Below, piece after piece: positions 24,758 through 36,329 of a DNA stretch of 64,000 bases (the stretch's first letter is position 1; the number at the start of each line of letters is the position of its first letter). The translations under genes and the position numbers were made by a program. This DNA comes from Geosiphon pyriformis. Taxonomy: Eukaryota > Glomeromycota > Glomeromycetes > Archaeosporales > Geosiphonaceae. Under the pieces are notes generated by a model. The model was not told where the DNA came from, did not search any database, and saw only the letters and a program-made list of their open reading frames with translations. The stretch covers positions 242,786 through 306,785 of the forward strand of contig JAAOMT010000664.1 in the NCBI GenBank assembly GCA_016748015.1. Reading direction: 5' to 3'.

Positions 24758-25623
24758 TATTACTCATAAAAAAAATGTATAAAGGAAAATAGTAGAAAAA
24801 ATAGATAGACCAATAGAAGAGTAGTAGTTAGCATGTGAGCACATTGCTTAACAATGTAGAACAATGTTAGAAATTATGGCATATTGTTTAACAATATAGA
24901 ACAATGTTAGAAAATTAGGACACATTGCTCAACAATATAAGTATTGCTCAAGAAATTATAACACATTGCTTGAGAATGTAAAGCAATTTCATAAAACCTA
25001 AATTATGTATATATAGCAAGAATATTAGAAGCAGAAAAGACAAATTCATTACCAATATCTCTTTATTACCATATCTCTAATAGAATTATCAATATTAATA
25101 AATAATTATTCACTATTTTAATCAATTTTCCCACTATTAACACTTCATGTTGATAGTATTAAATACTTAATCATGCTAAAACAATAGCTCTTGATTACAG
25201 CTATTGATGGAATACTAACTTTAATTGCCTTGGCTTATTTTTTTTATTCTCTTTATTTCTTTTCTTTCTTCTATTTTTTCTTTTATTGTTATATACTAAT
25301 TGATTAAAAGATTAAGCATTGGTAAAAAACCCAGAAATAAGAGTAGATACTCAGATTTGAGGATAGCTTACCAGAAGATTTCCAGCCATTATACTGAGAA
25401 AAAAATTGACAGAATTGTGATTCTAGAAAGTAATAGACAACAAATATCTTAATCTGTAGGTTGATACTTAAAGCAATACAAAAAAAAAACCATACTTGAA
25501 TCTCTGTCTATTATACAAAAAACTTCAACCAAAATCTTCAGATATTAACTACAAGATCAGCCATTAAGCACCAAGTTATAGGTTTGTTATTTGATTAAAA
25601 ACTCCAAATAATTACCTGTAACA
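24758..25623 (+). repeat. 5' LTR of B1 (866 bp)
   Basis: Begins TATTACTCAT, where TG has become TA, and ends ACCTGTAACA. A CCAAT box (GACCAAT, near 24810), a palindrome-rich array and a TATA-like run (TATGTATATATAGC near 25005-25018) follow in order, as in a U3 promoter. Confidence 0.9.
24834..24990 (+). repeat. CATTG...CAATG palindromic array in U3 of B1
   Basis: About four imperfect units, each with a small inverted repeat of the form CATTGCTTAACAATG followed by GAACAATGTTAG. It sits directly upstream of the TATA-like run and recurs in the B1 3' LTR (52140-52290) and the B2 LTRs. Confidence 0.8.
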
Positions 25624-25658
25624 TTTGGTGCTCTCTGTAAGATATAATTCTACAGAGA
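25624..25658 (+). other. Primer binding site of B1, overlapping a hairpin
   Basis: TTTGGTGCTCTCTGTAAG follows the LTR; TGG would pair with the CCA end of a tRNA. TCTCTGTA (25632-25639) and TACAGAGA (25651-25658) form a perfect 8-bp stem. Which tRNA is used is not known. Confidence 0.65.
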
Positions 25659-25684
25659 ACCAGCACTAACAACAACTATTTAAA

Positions 25685-27012
25685 AGTAGAAGAATCAGAA
25701 AAAATAAGAACAAACCATTTAGAATTTGCCAAATCCTTATTTTAATACTACTGTCAACACTTAAGATTAATCAACAATTACTTATCAGCAGAATCTGTCT
25801 TCAATTTCTATGTCAACAAAAAAATCTTATATTTACTAGAAGTACCAATAAAAACCAACTCAGCAAGAGGAAATTTTTACAATAAATTAATTCAAAATAC
25901 CAGCCTACTAGTAAATTATAACTTCATAGCAATTCTTACTGAAATTAATAAAGAAATTGAAAATTACACTCAACAAAGATACCCAATCACTTACATAAAC
26001 AAAGGCAAAAAAAAACTACAAACATTAGCAGTAACACCTCAAAAAATACAACCACCCACTTGGAAAAAAACAAAACTTGAGTTACCAACCAATCTATCAT
26101 ACCACTATATATCTGGAAGTGCTATCAACAACTCATCAGCAGATGTGTTCACATCAAACATGAAAACACCATTGGCATAGATACTATTTCAAAGTAAATA
26201 ATCAAAAACTGATCTATTAGGAACCTATGACAAATATTTTGAGAGATTTAAATTGTGATTATCAATACCATCAGGATTTTGATCACTACCACCTCTACCA
26301 GATTTTAGAACTGTGAGTTTTTGGGAAGTAACTGAATTAGAAGAAAAAGAAGATAACAATTAAGAATTTAATTATCAAAACCCAATTGTAGAAAACTCAG
26401 AAGTTGAAATTCTAAATATTCAAATTTTAGAAAATTAGAACAATCCAAACTCCAACATAATTAATCAGCAGCATTTACCTTCAGTAATTATAATCAATTA
26501 GCCACCAATTGAACTGATTGCCAAACCAATTTAACAGCTACAAGTATTACCTTAATAACAACTACAACAGCCATCTCAACAATTATTAATTGCACCAATA
26601 ATATTTGCTCCAATTACCAAACTCAAGAAATTTACTAGTAAAAAGAATAACACTTAAATATGACTTAACAATATAAAAAAAGTTATTACTACCAATAGAT
26701 AGAACAATGCCAGAGTTTTCTAAGCCATTCCATATTTTTTACAGGATATGGTCAATTTCTGGTATTAGAGTTTGGTCTAAAAATCTCAAACTTTTGATAT
26801 GTTCAAACAAAAATTTCTAAGATATTTTAATAATAATAATAGCATTAACTGCCTAGCTAATACATTCACCATTATTAAACAAGAAGCCACCAAAGCAGTT
26901 ATTACTTATTTGAAATGCTTTCACAAAAATCTATGCTAAATTCAGACAATACAGACTGATTACTTCATCATGCTGCAAATCTTGAATCAATTCATTAGAG
27001 GCCTGTACAATA
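25685..27012 (+). pseudogene. Gag of B1, first part
   Basis: Corresponds to C gag from 53817. The N-terminus (AESAFNFYV-type text), an acidic middle and the start of the retrotransposon gag domain are recognisable. They are cut by many stops and by the insertion of A after GTAT (27013-27016). The start codon position reads GTA, where C and B2 have GTG. Confidence 0.75.
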
Positions 27013-27016
27013 GTAT
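27013..27016 (+). repeat. Target site duplication of A, left (GTAT)
   Basis: GTAT here matches ATAT at 34718-34721 except for one G/A change. Removing A and one copy restores the gag text N-S-I around the site. Confidence 0.75.
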
Positions 27017-27765
27017 TGTTATAGTTAAGACCTATATTTCTTATTAATTATTACATGTATTAGCCACTGATGTCATATGATTAGCCACACTATTTTTAGA
27101 AAGTGATCATTGACCTGATCAATAACCTGACCATTGACCTGACTGTTGACCTGATTATTAATCTGATCAATAACCTGATCATTGACCTGATTATTAATCT
27201 GATCAATAACCTGATCATTGACCTGATTATTGACCACTTTTGACAGCTATATAAGCAATGAATCTTTTAGCTGTAGAAAAGCATGTAATAACAAGCATCT
27301 GAATAATTAAGAATAAATAAAATAACAACTTTCATCTCAATCCTTCTCTTATCACTAATTTCTCTTTCCCTACCTTTAAGTATCTGAACATCTTAAAGAT
27401 AAAAGATTACTTGTTGGCCTTTTCCTGACATATATAATTGTAGCATTTGAAGATTATTTGAATAAATGTGACTGAAAAGCACAAGTTGATACCTGATATT
27501 GAATTCTAAGAGTGCCGACATAAGGCATAGAATTATACTAGTGGTAATCAATTGTTGACAGTATGGACTATCTCTCTACCTTCAGATTCCCCAGTTATCT
27601 TTGAAAAGAATAGTGACTGAGATATTTTATGAGACTGATCTTGCACATTGAATCCATACTCATTCAATTTACTCTTTAAAGTTGAAATTCCCTTTGATTA
27701 TTTCCATTACCCTACAATCCTGTTCTTCCTTACTATCCATTAGCTTGTTACTCCAACCCATAACA
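27017..27765 (+). repeat. 5' LTR of A (749 bp)
   Basis: Starts TGTTATAG and ends CCCATAACA. It is 120 bp longer than the 3' LTR because of the U3 repeat array. A TATA-like CTATATAAGC lies near 27247-27256. Confidence 0.92.
27104..27233 (+). repeat. Expanded TTGACCTGATCAA minisatellite in U3 of A
   Basis: About eleven imperfect 10-12 bp units, many containing the palindrome TGATCA, directly before the TATA-like box. The 3' LTR keeps about one unit. Confidence 0.88.
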
Positions 27766-27771
27766 TAAAAG

Positions 27772-27788
27772 TGGTGTTTTCTGTGAGG
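27772..27788 (+). other. Primer binding site of A
   Basis: TGGTGTTTTCTGTGAGG six bases after the LTR. It equals the family B site TGGTGCTCCCTGTGAG apart from C to T changes, so both families probably use the same tRNA. Confidence 0.65.
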
Positions 27789-27817
27789 TTGTCAAAATCC
27801 ACTTTGTTTCTTATTGT

Positions 27818-29368
27818 ATGGGTGATTACTCATATCTGCCACAACAATTAGAAAAACACTTTAAAGCACACAACAAAAATAATCTAGACTTTATTGAACT
27901 CAATCCTTTGCCCTCCTGCTTGATTTGCTTTCCCATTGAAGAACAATCTAGCAGACAATTCCAAGACTTTTGGAACTGGTTCTTGAACAAGCATTCAGCT
28001 GAAACCTACACAGCTTATACAATCTATTACTTTGACCAAGCTTATTTTGAAGACGACTTTGAAGAAAGAAACAACAGTATCAATCAGCTTTTATATTCTG
28101 CAATCTTTGAACAACAGCCCCCTAATTTTGAATATCTGAATCATCAAATCCACATTTGGATTGCTGCCCATCAATCAACAGAAACTCCTCTTAAAACAGA
28201 AAAAGAAACCTATCAAACTGCTCCTGTTTTTGATCTTTTTTAAAGTAAATTAGAACACTCCACACAAACAGTTACACCTGAACCAATAGCTCAAAACCCT
28301 CTGCAACAAAACATTCTGATTGTCCTCCAAGATATACAGACTGCTTTAGGGTGAATAAACAACACTCTATTACTATTATTCAGAAGTAATGCCCAAGATC
28401 CAATTGAATAGTTGGATAACTTTGAGAGAGCTGCTACAGCCAACCAATATGATGATGAGTACAAGTTTCAAATTGTTGGTGGCTACCTCCAAGACTCTCT
28501 TGCTACCTGGTTCTCACAGAAAACTGATACTAATACCCATCAAAGAATCATTAGATGAATGCCAACAAATGCCAGAGAAAACAATACCTCTTTTACAACC
28601 TGGTTTGAAAACAAGTTCAGAACTCCAATTTTGATATCCAAGTGGCACATAAAATTAGAAAGAAGAACTCAAGATCCAGGAAAAGTAGTAACTGAATATG
28701 CCAAAGCAATCAGAAAGTTATTTAAACAAGTAGACTCTGGAAGAAACTAGACAGAAGAACAAAAGATTCATTTCTTTATAAAAGGATTGAGAACCGACTT
28801 ATCCTATGCTTTTTGGTCTTTCTTGGCTCTAAAAAATAATCCTACAATGGACATGGCCATTGAACTTGCCCAAAAAATTGAAGACAACCAAAGAATGCAC
28901 TTGGAATTCACACTTCCAGTTTTTGCTTCTGCTCCTGTTATGGCTCCTGCTCTCCAAATGGCTGCTACTTCTTTTGCTGCCCAAACTCAAGACCCAAATA
29001 AACAGTTGATAGATAGACTCACAGCAAATCTTGCTTGGCTATTAGAACCATTAGCCCAAGCAGTCAAAGATAACCAGCAACCCCAAAGACCCAGATTTGA
29101 GCCATACTTCAATCAGCCTCAGCAACCACCTTATCAAAGACAACAAAATCATAGCCCACCTGTGTGCTATTGCTGTGGATTAACTGGACATTTTTCAAGA
29201 GATTGCAACAATCCTCCCTTACCCTCTCCAGCTCCCAGAAACAATAATAACCAAAACAACAGAACAATTAAGAACAATGCCCTCAATCAAAGACCTAATC
29301 ATGCCAATATCAATTTCTTTGGAAAGAATCCCCTAGTTGAAGCCACTGTTTATCAGCTTTTAAACTGA
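27818..29368 (+). pseudogene. Gag of A, with a CCHC knuckle and five in-frame stops
   Basis: Frame 2 from MGDYSYLPQQLEKHF. The capsid-like region reads SFTTWFENKFRTPI, then WHIKLERRTQDPGKVVTEY, as in the retrotransposon gag domain. Near 29165-29215 lies CYCCGLTGHFSRDC, a CCHC zinc knuckle for RNA packaging. In-frame stops at 28241 (TAA), 28352 (TGA), 28409 (TAG), 28556 (TGA) and 28748 (TAG) fit Gln or Trp codons changed by a single transition. The natural stop TGA (29366-29368) directly follows the slippery heptamer TTTAAAC. Confidence 0.88.
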
Positions 29369-29396
29369 TAGATGCACCTCCAAAGGGTGAGAGTGC
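29359..29396 (+). promoter_or_regulatory. Programmed -1 ribosomal frameshift signal (gag-pol junction of A)
   Basis: The heptamer T-TTA-AAC is in the gag frame at 29359-29365, followed by stop TGA. Eight nucleotides later GCACCTC (29374-29380) pairs with GAG-GTGC (29389-29396, one bulged A) around an 8-nt loop. The -1 frame opens at 29341 and runs through the protease to 30486. Heptamer, phase, spacer length and stem fit the canonical signal. Confidence 0.82.
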
Positions 29397-30486
29397 AAGC
29401 CAACCAGAAAAAAACCTCTTTTACATCTTTAACTTAACTAATGATAACTATGACATAGATGAACTAGCAATTAACACCACAGAATCAACAAGGAAGAAGA
29501 AGAAAGCCAAAGTTGATTTTGTTTTGGATCCAAACAAACCATCCACATCAACTGCTGATAATAATGAGCCACCAAAGGCTAAAGTTTTTAAGAATCCTCC
29601 AAAGTTAGAACCCCCAGAAATAGTACAAAAATCTGGATCTTATTCTGTTGTTAAAGATTTCATAGAAATCCCAGCACATATTACCTTTGGCCAGTTGATG
29701 ATCCATCCACAGTTTAGAAAAAATCTTCGCAAATCTCTGATCCCCAAGAAGAAAATACCAAAAACCAACAAATGTTCTCATCAAGCTGGACTTGTTGACA
29801 ACAGCAACATTACTCTTTTAATTTGCAAAGCCCAAGTGGTTGGTTATTTCATCAACTTGATCCTAGATAGTGAATCATCTATAAGTGTCATTGCCAAACA
29901 TTTCTTAGAAGCAATTAGCAGAAAAATTGACAAATCTTTTACCAGACCTATGACCAATATACATGGTAATAAAAAGAAAGGTCTTGGTATTGCCAAAGCT
30001 ATTTTTGTCTGCATCAATGACATCAGCATTGAAACTGATATAGAGGTTTCTGAAGCAAAGGAATACACCATTATTGTTGGCAATGAGTGGCTCAAGAAAG
30101 CAAAAGTTTTACTCAACTATAAACTGTATAAATTAATCATCAGATGTGGTGAAAAGCCCATAGTAGTTAAATGCCACCATTGGACAACTCCCCCAGCAAA
30201 CAAACAGGATCAAGAAGAAGAACAATTAGATAAATCAGATAATAAAGAAAGTGATGAAGAAGAAGAACAAGAAGAACAAAAAGAAACTGCTGAACTTGCA
30301 TACACTACCTTCACCAGCAATGGCAAGCCACTGGACAATGTTAAAGCTGACAATGAAGGAATCATTATAAATAGCAAGCTAATCTGCTGGCCCTACTATA
30401 ATATTCTTAGAAGAATCTTTGACCAAAAACCTGGCAAAAAAGCCAAGTACTGTTATTGGTGGCATGGTCCTTGTGTCCAGTGCTAG
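29365..30486 (+). pseudogene. Protease region of A Pol, active site changed
   Basis: Frame 1, entered by -1 frameshifting. A Lys-rich linker (STRKKKKAK) precedes an aspartic protease fold: VVGYFINLILDSESSISVIA, then TIIVGNEWLKKAKVLL. The active-site triad DSG reads DSE (GGA to GAA), so it should be dead. An acidic stretch (EEEEQEEQKE) follows. The frame ends in a Cys-rich module at TAG 30484-30486, where a Trp is expected. Confidence 0.85.
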
Positions 30487-30560
30487 TGTAACCAACCCTT
30501 GTATTTTCCAAGTGATGAATGCAAATCATGTCTGATCTATTACAAAGATTGGGAACCAAT
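30445..30560 (+). other. Cys-rich module upstream of RT in A
   Basis: Reads WHGPCVQC, a stop, CNQPLYFPSDECKSCLIYY. The C-x2-C ... C-x2-C-x-L-I-Y pattern corresponds to CNHC ... CDNCDLIY of family B at 57521-57590. Two knuckles would suit one zinc ion. Function unknown. Confidence 0.6.
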
Positions 30561-32040
30561 CAGTTAGATACCTAGAGAAGAATTGAAAGAAGTCCAAAAG
30601 TTCTTTGAAAATGAACCACCTGAGATCCAATCACTAGTTATAAAACAAAGAGAACTTTCTCCAGAAAAAAAAAAAATAGACGTTGAAAATCTGCTGGCTA
30701 GAAACAGCCCAGTTATCTCAAAAAAAGGTGATATTCCTGGACGAACTCATGTAATACAACACACCATTACCATCAGAGAAACTTGCCCCATCTATCTAAA
30801 GCCATATCAATCCAATTGTCACAATGATGAGTTTATCAAGAAAGAAATAAAATGAATGAAAGATTTTGGATTCATACAAGAAACCAAGAGTGAATGGGCT
30901 TTTTCAGTTATAGTGGTATTTAAGAAAAGTGGAACTCTGCGCTTCTGTGTTAATTATTACCAATTAAATGCTATTACTAAAAGAGATATGTACCTACTTC
31001 CCAAAATTGATGCAATGCTAGATTAATTTAAGAGTGCTGCTTTCTTCTCAACCATTGATCTAACTGCTGGATTTTGGCAAGTAGAGATAGATCCAGAAAG
31101 TTGGAAGAAAACTGCCTTCATAATCAAGTATAACACCTATGAATTTACAATCATGCCTTTTGGTCTTACCAATGCTTCTCTCACCTTTCAATGCTTAATG
31201 GACAAAGTATTTGAATCAGTAAAAAAAAATTTTGTTCTGGTTTATTTGGATGACATAATGGTGTACTCAAAAACCTGGGATGAACATCTTAAACATTTGC
31301 AAAAGATTTTTGACCTCCTTAGAAATGCTGGCCTTAAGATAAATCCAATCAAATTTTTTTTTGAACGGCAATCAACCCAATTTTTTGGCCATCTTATTAC
31401 AAAGGATGGAATTTTTCCTAACCCAGCCAAAGTTGAAAAAGTCCAGAACATTAGACAACCAATGAATGTTCATGAACTGCACTCTTTCCTTGGTTTGGCT
31501 TCTTATTATCAGAAATTTGTCAAGAATTTTTCCAAAATTGCCTCTCCACTCAATCAGCTACTTAGGAAAAATGTCAATTATCACTGGGGTACACATCAGC
31601 AGAAAGCATTTGAAACCTTCAAAGAAAAATTGGTTACAGAACCTATTCTCAAGCAACCTGATTTGGATCAACCTTTTATCTTTTATACTAATACATCTGG
31701 TTATAGACTTGGTGCTGTTTTGTCACAAAAAGATAAAGATGGCAGGAAACATATAATAGCATATGCCAGTAGAACCTTTACACCAGCAGAACAAAACTAT
31801 TCAGTTACTAAGCAGAAATGCTTAGCAGTAGTCTGGGTTACCAGTTACTGAGATAAGTATTTCCTGGGGGTAAAGTTTTTGGTGACCAAGTTTTGGTTTG
31901 GTTATGCAACAAAAAAAAGCTGAAACATAAAAGAATAACTCACTGGATACTCCACTTGAACGAATTTGACTATAACATTCAACATTACAAAGGAGCACAT
32001 TATCAAAACACCAATGCTTTCTCTAGACTTACCATCCAGT
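30487..32040 (+). pseudogene. Reverse transcriptase and RNase H of A
   Basis: Frame 1. RT motifs are GFWQVEIDPESWKKTAF, MPFGLTNASLTFQ and VYLDDIMVYSKTWDEHL, so the YLDD box is intact. The thumb follows (LGLASYYQKFVKNFSKIASPL). RNase H reads FYTNTSGYRLGAVLSQ (the first Asp of the usual TDAS-type start is Asn) and IIAYASRTFTPAEQNYSVTKQKCLAVVW. Stops are at 30853 (TGA), 31023 (TAA, expected Gln) and 31849 (TGA, expected Trp). A frame break follows near 31900. Its role would be to copy element RNA into cDNA. Confidence 0.88.
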
Positions 32041-32149
32041 AACAGTACAACTACCTCAAACCAAACCAACCTAATTATTAGTAATTTTCTCACAACCAAA
32101 CACAATAATAGACTTGAACAACTACTCTGCCTTAATGGAATTTTTGAAT

Positions 32150-33480
32150 AAAGGACAATATCCACTAGAATACAATTGACAGCAAAGAAAACATTTGTGC
32201 AAACAATCAAATTTCTATTTAATCTGCCAGAACCAACTATACAAAAGAAACAGAAAAGATCCTGACTGCCTCCAGAGAGTCATAAGATTTGAAGAAAGAA
32301 AAATTGTGATCTATAACATGCACACTGATCCATTAGCTGGACATTTTGGAAAAACTAAAACAATTCAGAAAACTCTAATTTGCTATTATTGACCTATCTT
32401 GGGAAAAGACATTGCTGAGTACATTAAAACCTGTGATATCTGCCAAAGAAAAAAAAAACCCAATAGAAAAAAATATATTCATCCAATCTCTGTTGGCCAA
32501 TCATTTGACAGGATTGGTATAAATGTTGTTGGACCCTTAACAATAACCCTTGATGGCAACAGATACATTATCATAACTACTAACTATATTACAAAGTGGG
32601 TAGAAGCAAGAGCCACTTCAGACCAAACAGCAGTCTTAATAGCCAATTTCATTCATGAAAATATCATCTGCCATCATGGCTGCCCCAGAAAACTTTTATC
32701 TGATAGAGGAAAAGCTTTTCTTAGTACACTGGTTAAAGAACTTTGTAGAAAAATGGAAATACATCATAAATTTTTCTCCTCTTATCACCCCCAAACAAAT
32801 GGCCTAGTGAAACGTTTTAATAGAACATTATGTGAAACTCTAACCAAAACAAATGAAGAAACAAACTTATGGGACAAAGTACTGCCTTCAGCTTTGTTTG
32901 CTTATAGAACTGTGAATCATGACATAACAAGTTATAAACCTTTTTATTTGCTCTATAGATGCATGACAACACTACCAATAGAAACTGATATTGAGACAAT
33001 ATCCTTTGAAGAGATTACAATAGCAAATTACAAAGATATTTTGCAAAAAAAACTTGGTACCATTCTTGATTCATTGGTAGAAGCACAAATAGTTGCTTTT
33101 GAAAAGATAAAACAGTTTCAAGAAAAACTTAAAAAGAAGAAAACCTATAAAACACTTTCTTTAAATATTAGTGACTTGGTATTAGAATACCGTTTAGACA
33201 GAGACAATATTTATGGTAATAAATTTTCTAGCCAGTGGAAAAAACCCTTTATAGTCAACAAAGTTTTGAACAATAGTTCTTATATTCTTCAAGATCAATC
33301 TGAAACAATCTTTAATGATCAACCTGTTTATGGCATGTGACTCAAGAAATATCACAAACAACTTGATTGGTTGTCTGTTGTGGTAATACTGACTCAAATG
33401 ATCAACAAAAATCAAGTACAAATAAACACACCATTCCCAAAACAAAGGTATCTTCAATCAACATGAACAATTATTTTCTA
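32150..33480 (+). pseudogene. Integrase of A, two catalytic residues lost
   Basis: The zinc-binding part reads HTDPLAGHF and CDICQRKKK. The core has IGINVVGPL (Asp to Asn), LLSDRGKAF (Asp kept) and TNGLVKRFNRTL (Glu to Lys). Both losses are single G to A changes. Stops include TGA at 32390 and TGA at 33338, where A0 has Arg (CGA). Copy A0 keeps the first Asp and the Glu but has lost the second Asp, so the copies are broken at different residues. Confidence 0.9.
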
Positions 33481-34119
33481 AATTAAAACATTCAAAATGC
33501 CTTCTATACTCTCCATGAGTATTGGATTAAAAACTATTCAAATGCTACTTTGACCATTGAAAAACAAACCACTATAACTGATAACAGTAGAACACATACT
33601 GTTATTAGACCAAAAAAAACAACTACCAGAAGAGAAAAAATTGGTGGCAAAATGGATAAATATCTGTCAGAAAATATAACAGCAGTGATACTTATATCTT
33701 CCACCATACTTGGAAAAACAATTAAAGAAATCTTACCCATAGACAAAAACTTGTCATATAGAAGACAACTAGAGCTCTATGGTCACCTTGGTGAAATCAT
33801 AGATGACATGAAGCTTATGAAAAAAACAACTTTAGAGATACAGGCAGAAATTTTGGGCATTATATGATTAGATGTTCCAAGAGTTTTAACCATTGCTAGA
33901 AGAGCCAAAACTCTAATACAAAGATTTGGTCTCTTGAATACAAAATTCATTTCACCTCAAGTATTATACATTCTATCTACAAAAGACTTTAATAAATTAG
34001 TTAACTTTGAGTTAGATAAAACTCTTCAAATAGATTACATTATAAATAGCTTGATTTTGCCGGAGCTCAATCTTTTTGGAGAAGATAATGTTACGGTTGA
34101 GACCTATACTTCTTATTAA
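33463..34119 (+). pseudogene. ORF3 of A, two stops
   Basis: Homologue of the intact ORF3 of A0 (1221-1877), from ATG 33463 (MNNYFLN). A TAA breaks the frame after seven codons (CAA in A0) and TGA lies at 33868. The parts between are open (33550-33867 and 33934-34119) and closely match A0, including DKNLSYRRQLELYG and LIQRFGLLNTKFISPQ. The end lies in the LTR. Function unknown. Confidence 0.75.
34075..34088 (+). other. Polypurine tract of A
   Basis: TTTGGAGAAGATAA immediately before the LTR start TGTTACGG. Nearly identical to the tracts of family B elements. Confidence 0.75.
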
Positions 34120-34717
34120 TTATTACATGTATTAGCCATTAATGTTATATAATTAGCCACACTATTTTTAGAAAGTAATCATTGACCACTTTTGACAGCT
34201 GTATAAGCAATGAATCTCTTAGCTGTAGAAAAGCATATAATAACAAGCATCTGAATAATCAAGAATAAATAAAATAACAACTTTCATTTCAATCCTTCTC
34301 TTATCACTAATTTCCCTTTCTTTATCTTCAAGTATCTAAACATTTTAAAGATAAAAGATTACTTGTTGGCCTTTTCCTGACGTATATAATTGTAGCATTT
34401 GAAGATTATTTGAATAAACATAACTGAAAAGCACAAGTTGATACCTGATATTGAATTCTAAGAGCACTGATATAAGGCATAGAATTATACTAGTGATAAT
34501 TAATTGTTGACAGTACGGACTATTTCTCTACTTTCAGATTCCCCAGTTACCTTTGAAAAGAATAGTGACTGAGATATTTTATGAGACTGATCTCACATAT
34601 TGAATCCATACTCATTCAATTTGCTCTTTAAAGTTGAAATTCCCTTTGATTATTTTCATCACTCTACAATCCTGTTCTCTCTTGCTATCTGTTAGCTTGT
34701 TACTCCAACTCGTAACA
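34089..34717 (+). repeat. 3' LTR of A (629 bp)
   Basis: Starts TGTTACGG and ends CTCGTAACA. Collinear with the 5' LTR except that the U3 array is reduced by 120 bp. Confidence 0.92.
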
Positions 34718-34721
34718 ATAT
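34718..34721 (+). repeat. Target site duplication of A, right (ATAT)
   Basis: Partner of GTAT at 27013-27016. Confidence 0.7.
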
Positions 34722-35560
34722 CTTTTAACACATATGTTCATTACATTCAGCAGATTTTTAAGCCACAATTACAAACACCCATGATTTTGAAGCCACAAAA
34801 CTCAAAGCCAACCATGCCCAAGTTATGAATCTAGTAATAAACAGATTATCTGACTTGGATTCCAAATTGAAACAATTCAGCAATTCAATTAATCAAAAAT
34901 TAGAAGAGTATTTAGCTAACAACAATTAGGCAATATATCAACTACTACAATATTATAACAATCCTAAAAATTAACACCAAAATCAATCACATCTTGCAGC
35001 ATTATTAACTTGACTATTGTGGCAACAAAAGACACATATCTGCCATAATTGTGGTAAACAAAGACATATTAAGATTGACTGCCATGCTAGAATTAATAAT
35101 TCATGATCAGAAAATCAATATCAAAATCTCAATTACTAATTTCAAACTCCAAGTTACCATCCAAATTAGGACTATTATCAACCACATTACCTATCAATGA
35201 TGTAACAAATATACTCATTATTAATTTATCAGTCTCCAGCACCCATAATTTATCAACCACAGCTACAACCTATCTATCAGCCACAGTCCCAAGTAATCTA
35301 TCAGCCCCAACAAATTCCAATACTGCTATCAAACTCAGTTTAATTAATCACTGGAATCTAAAAACCAAAAGTCACCCATATCCAACAAAACTGAAAATTG
35401 ACAATAGTTATATACCAACTAATCTCCAGTTTCTCAACCCAATCCTCAAAATCATGACAACAGAGTTCAGAAACCAGATATACTCAAAATTTGAATTTTT
35501 AAAACTATTTAAGTCTCTTGGTTACTCCAGAAGATGCCACATCTAACAACTTGAAAGCTA
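34722..35560 (+). pseudogene. Gag of B1, second part, with CCHC knuckle
   Basis: Resumes the gag text interrupted at 27012. ATITNTHDFEATKLKANHAQ corresponds to AVTHARDFEAVELEANHVQ of C. Near 35035-35085 it reads CHNCGKQRHIKIDC, a zinc knuckle. A Gln/Pro/Ser/Tyr-rich tail (degraded YQPP-type repeats) follows. Stops are frequent. Confidence 0.8.
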
Positions 35561-35639
35561 ACTAAAAGCCACTTACCAATAATATATCTCCAGCAACCAT
35601 TACTGAAAATGAATCACATGTAGTTATCTTTTCATTCAA

Positions 35640-36060
35640 ACTTGAGGAATCAATAATGCTTTTTTTCAGTGGAGCCATTTTCAACACCAAACTTATTATT
35701 GCAATATATACTAACACCAAAGTTGATGACCACTTCATCAAATTAATTTTAGACAATGGGTCCACAGACAACATCATAACCCAACAATTTATAAACCAAT
35801 TAGGTTACCAAGTTGATTGTACTGCCAGTGCCAGAATTATTACCACTAATGAAGCTACAAAAACTCCAATAGACAAAATTGACAACTTCCCTTTTAAAGT
35901 TAACAACATCATAGCTTCCATCAAAGTCTTGGTAATGGAAGCAACCCAATATTAAGTGCTAGTTGGCAATGACTGATTGTTCAAAACCAATGCAGTGCTT
36001 GATTGAACCACACAGGAGTTCCAACTCAGTTAGAATGATTAGTACACATATGTATTAACT
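35640..36060 (+). pseudogene. Aspartic protease of B1
   Basis: LILDNGSTDNIITQQFINQL holds the active site; the DSG triad reads DNG (AGT to AAT). VLVMEATQY and LVGND follow with stops where C and B2 have Trp or Gln. Separates Gag from the other Pol products in working elements. Confidence 0.8.
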
Positions 36061-36329
36061 ACGTATGGCCACTTTTGAACAAATACTACACCAATACCAT
36101 TTATAGAATTGAAAAAGAAGTAAACAAACTTACCTGGAAAGCTTATCAAGTGTTATGAACTGAAAACAATCACAACAAACTGCCACCAGTACTCTTATAG
36201 AATAACAAGAAAAAAGAAAAAAAAGAAGACAAACTCAAAGAAACCACAGCTACAGAAGAAATAACTAGTGACTGAGAATGATTATACTCACATGAATCCA
36301 TCAAAAAGCCATCATATATTCTTCTCAAA

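Larger units (their letters stand above)
27017..34717 (+). mobile_element. Element A: complete family A Ty3/gypsy-like retrotransposon (7701 bp)
   Basis: Both LTRs, PBS, gag, a -1 frameshift site, protease, RT, RNase H, integrase, ORF3 and a polypurine tract are present in order. It sits in the gag of B1. Stops and lost catalytic residues make it inactive, although long stretches are still open. Family B copies share PBS sequence and a Cys-rich module with it, but gag, dUTPase and ORF3 differ. Confidence 0.93.

Noticed and set aside
24755-24760. TGTTAT at 24755 as the B1 LTR start
   Set aside because: With 24758 as the start (TG to TA mutated), the flank CTGT matches the right flank exactly, and the LTR aligns with the TGTTACTCAT of C without a 3-bp insertion.
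24834-24990. CRISPR-like array (repeats with palindromes)
   Set aside because: Units are short and imperfect, without regular spacers, and lie in an LTR promoter region of a eukaryotic retroelement.
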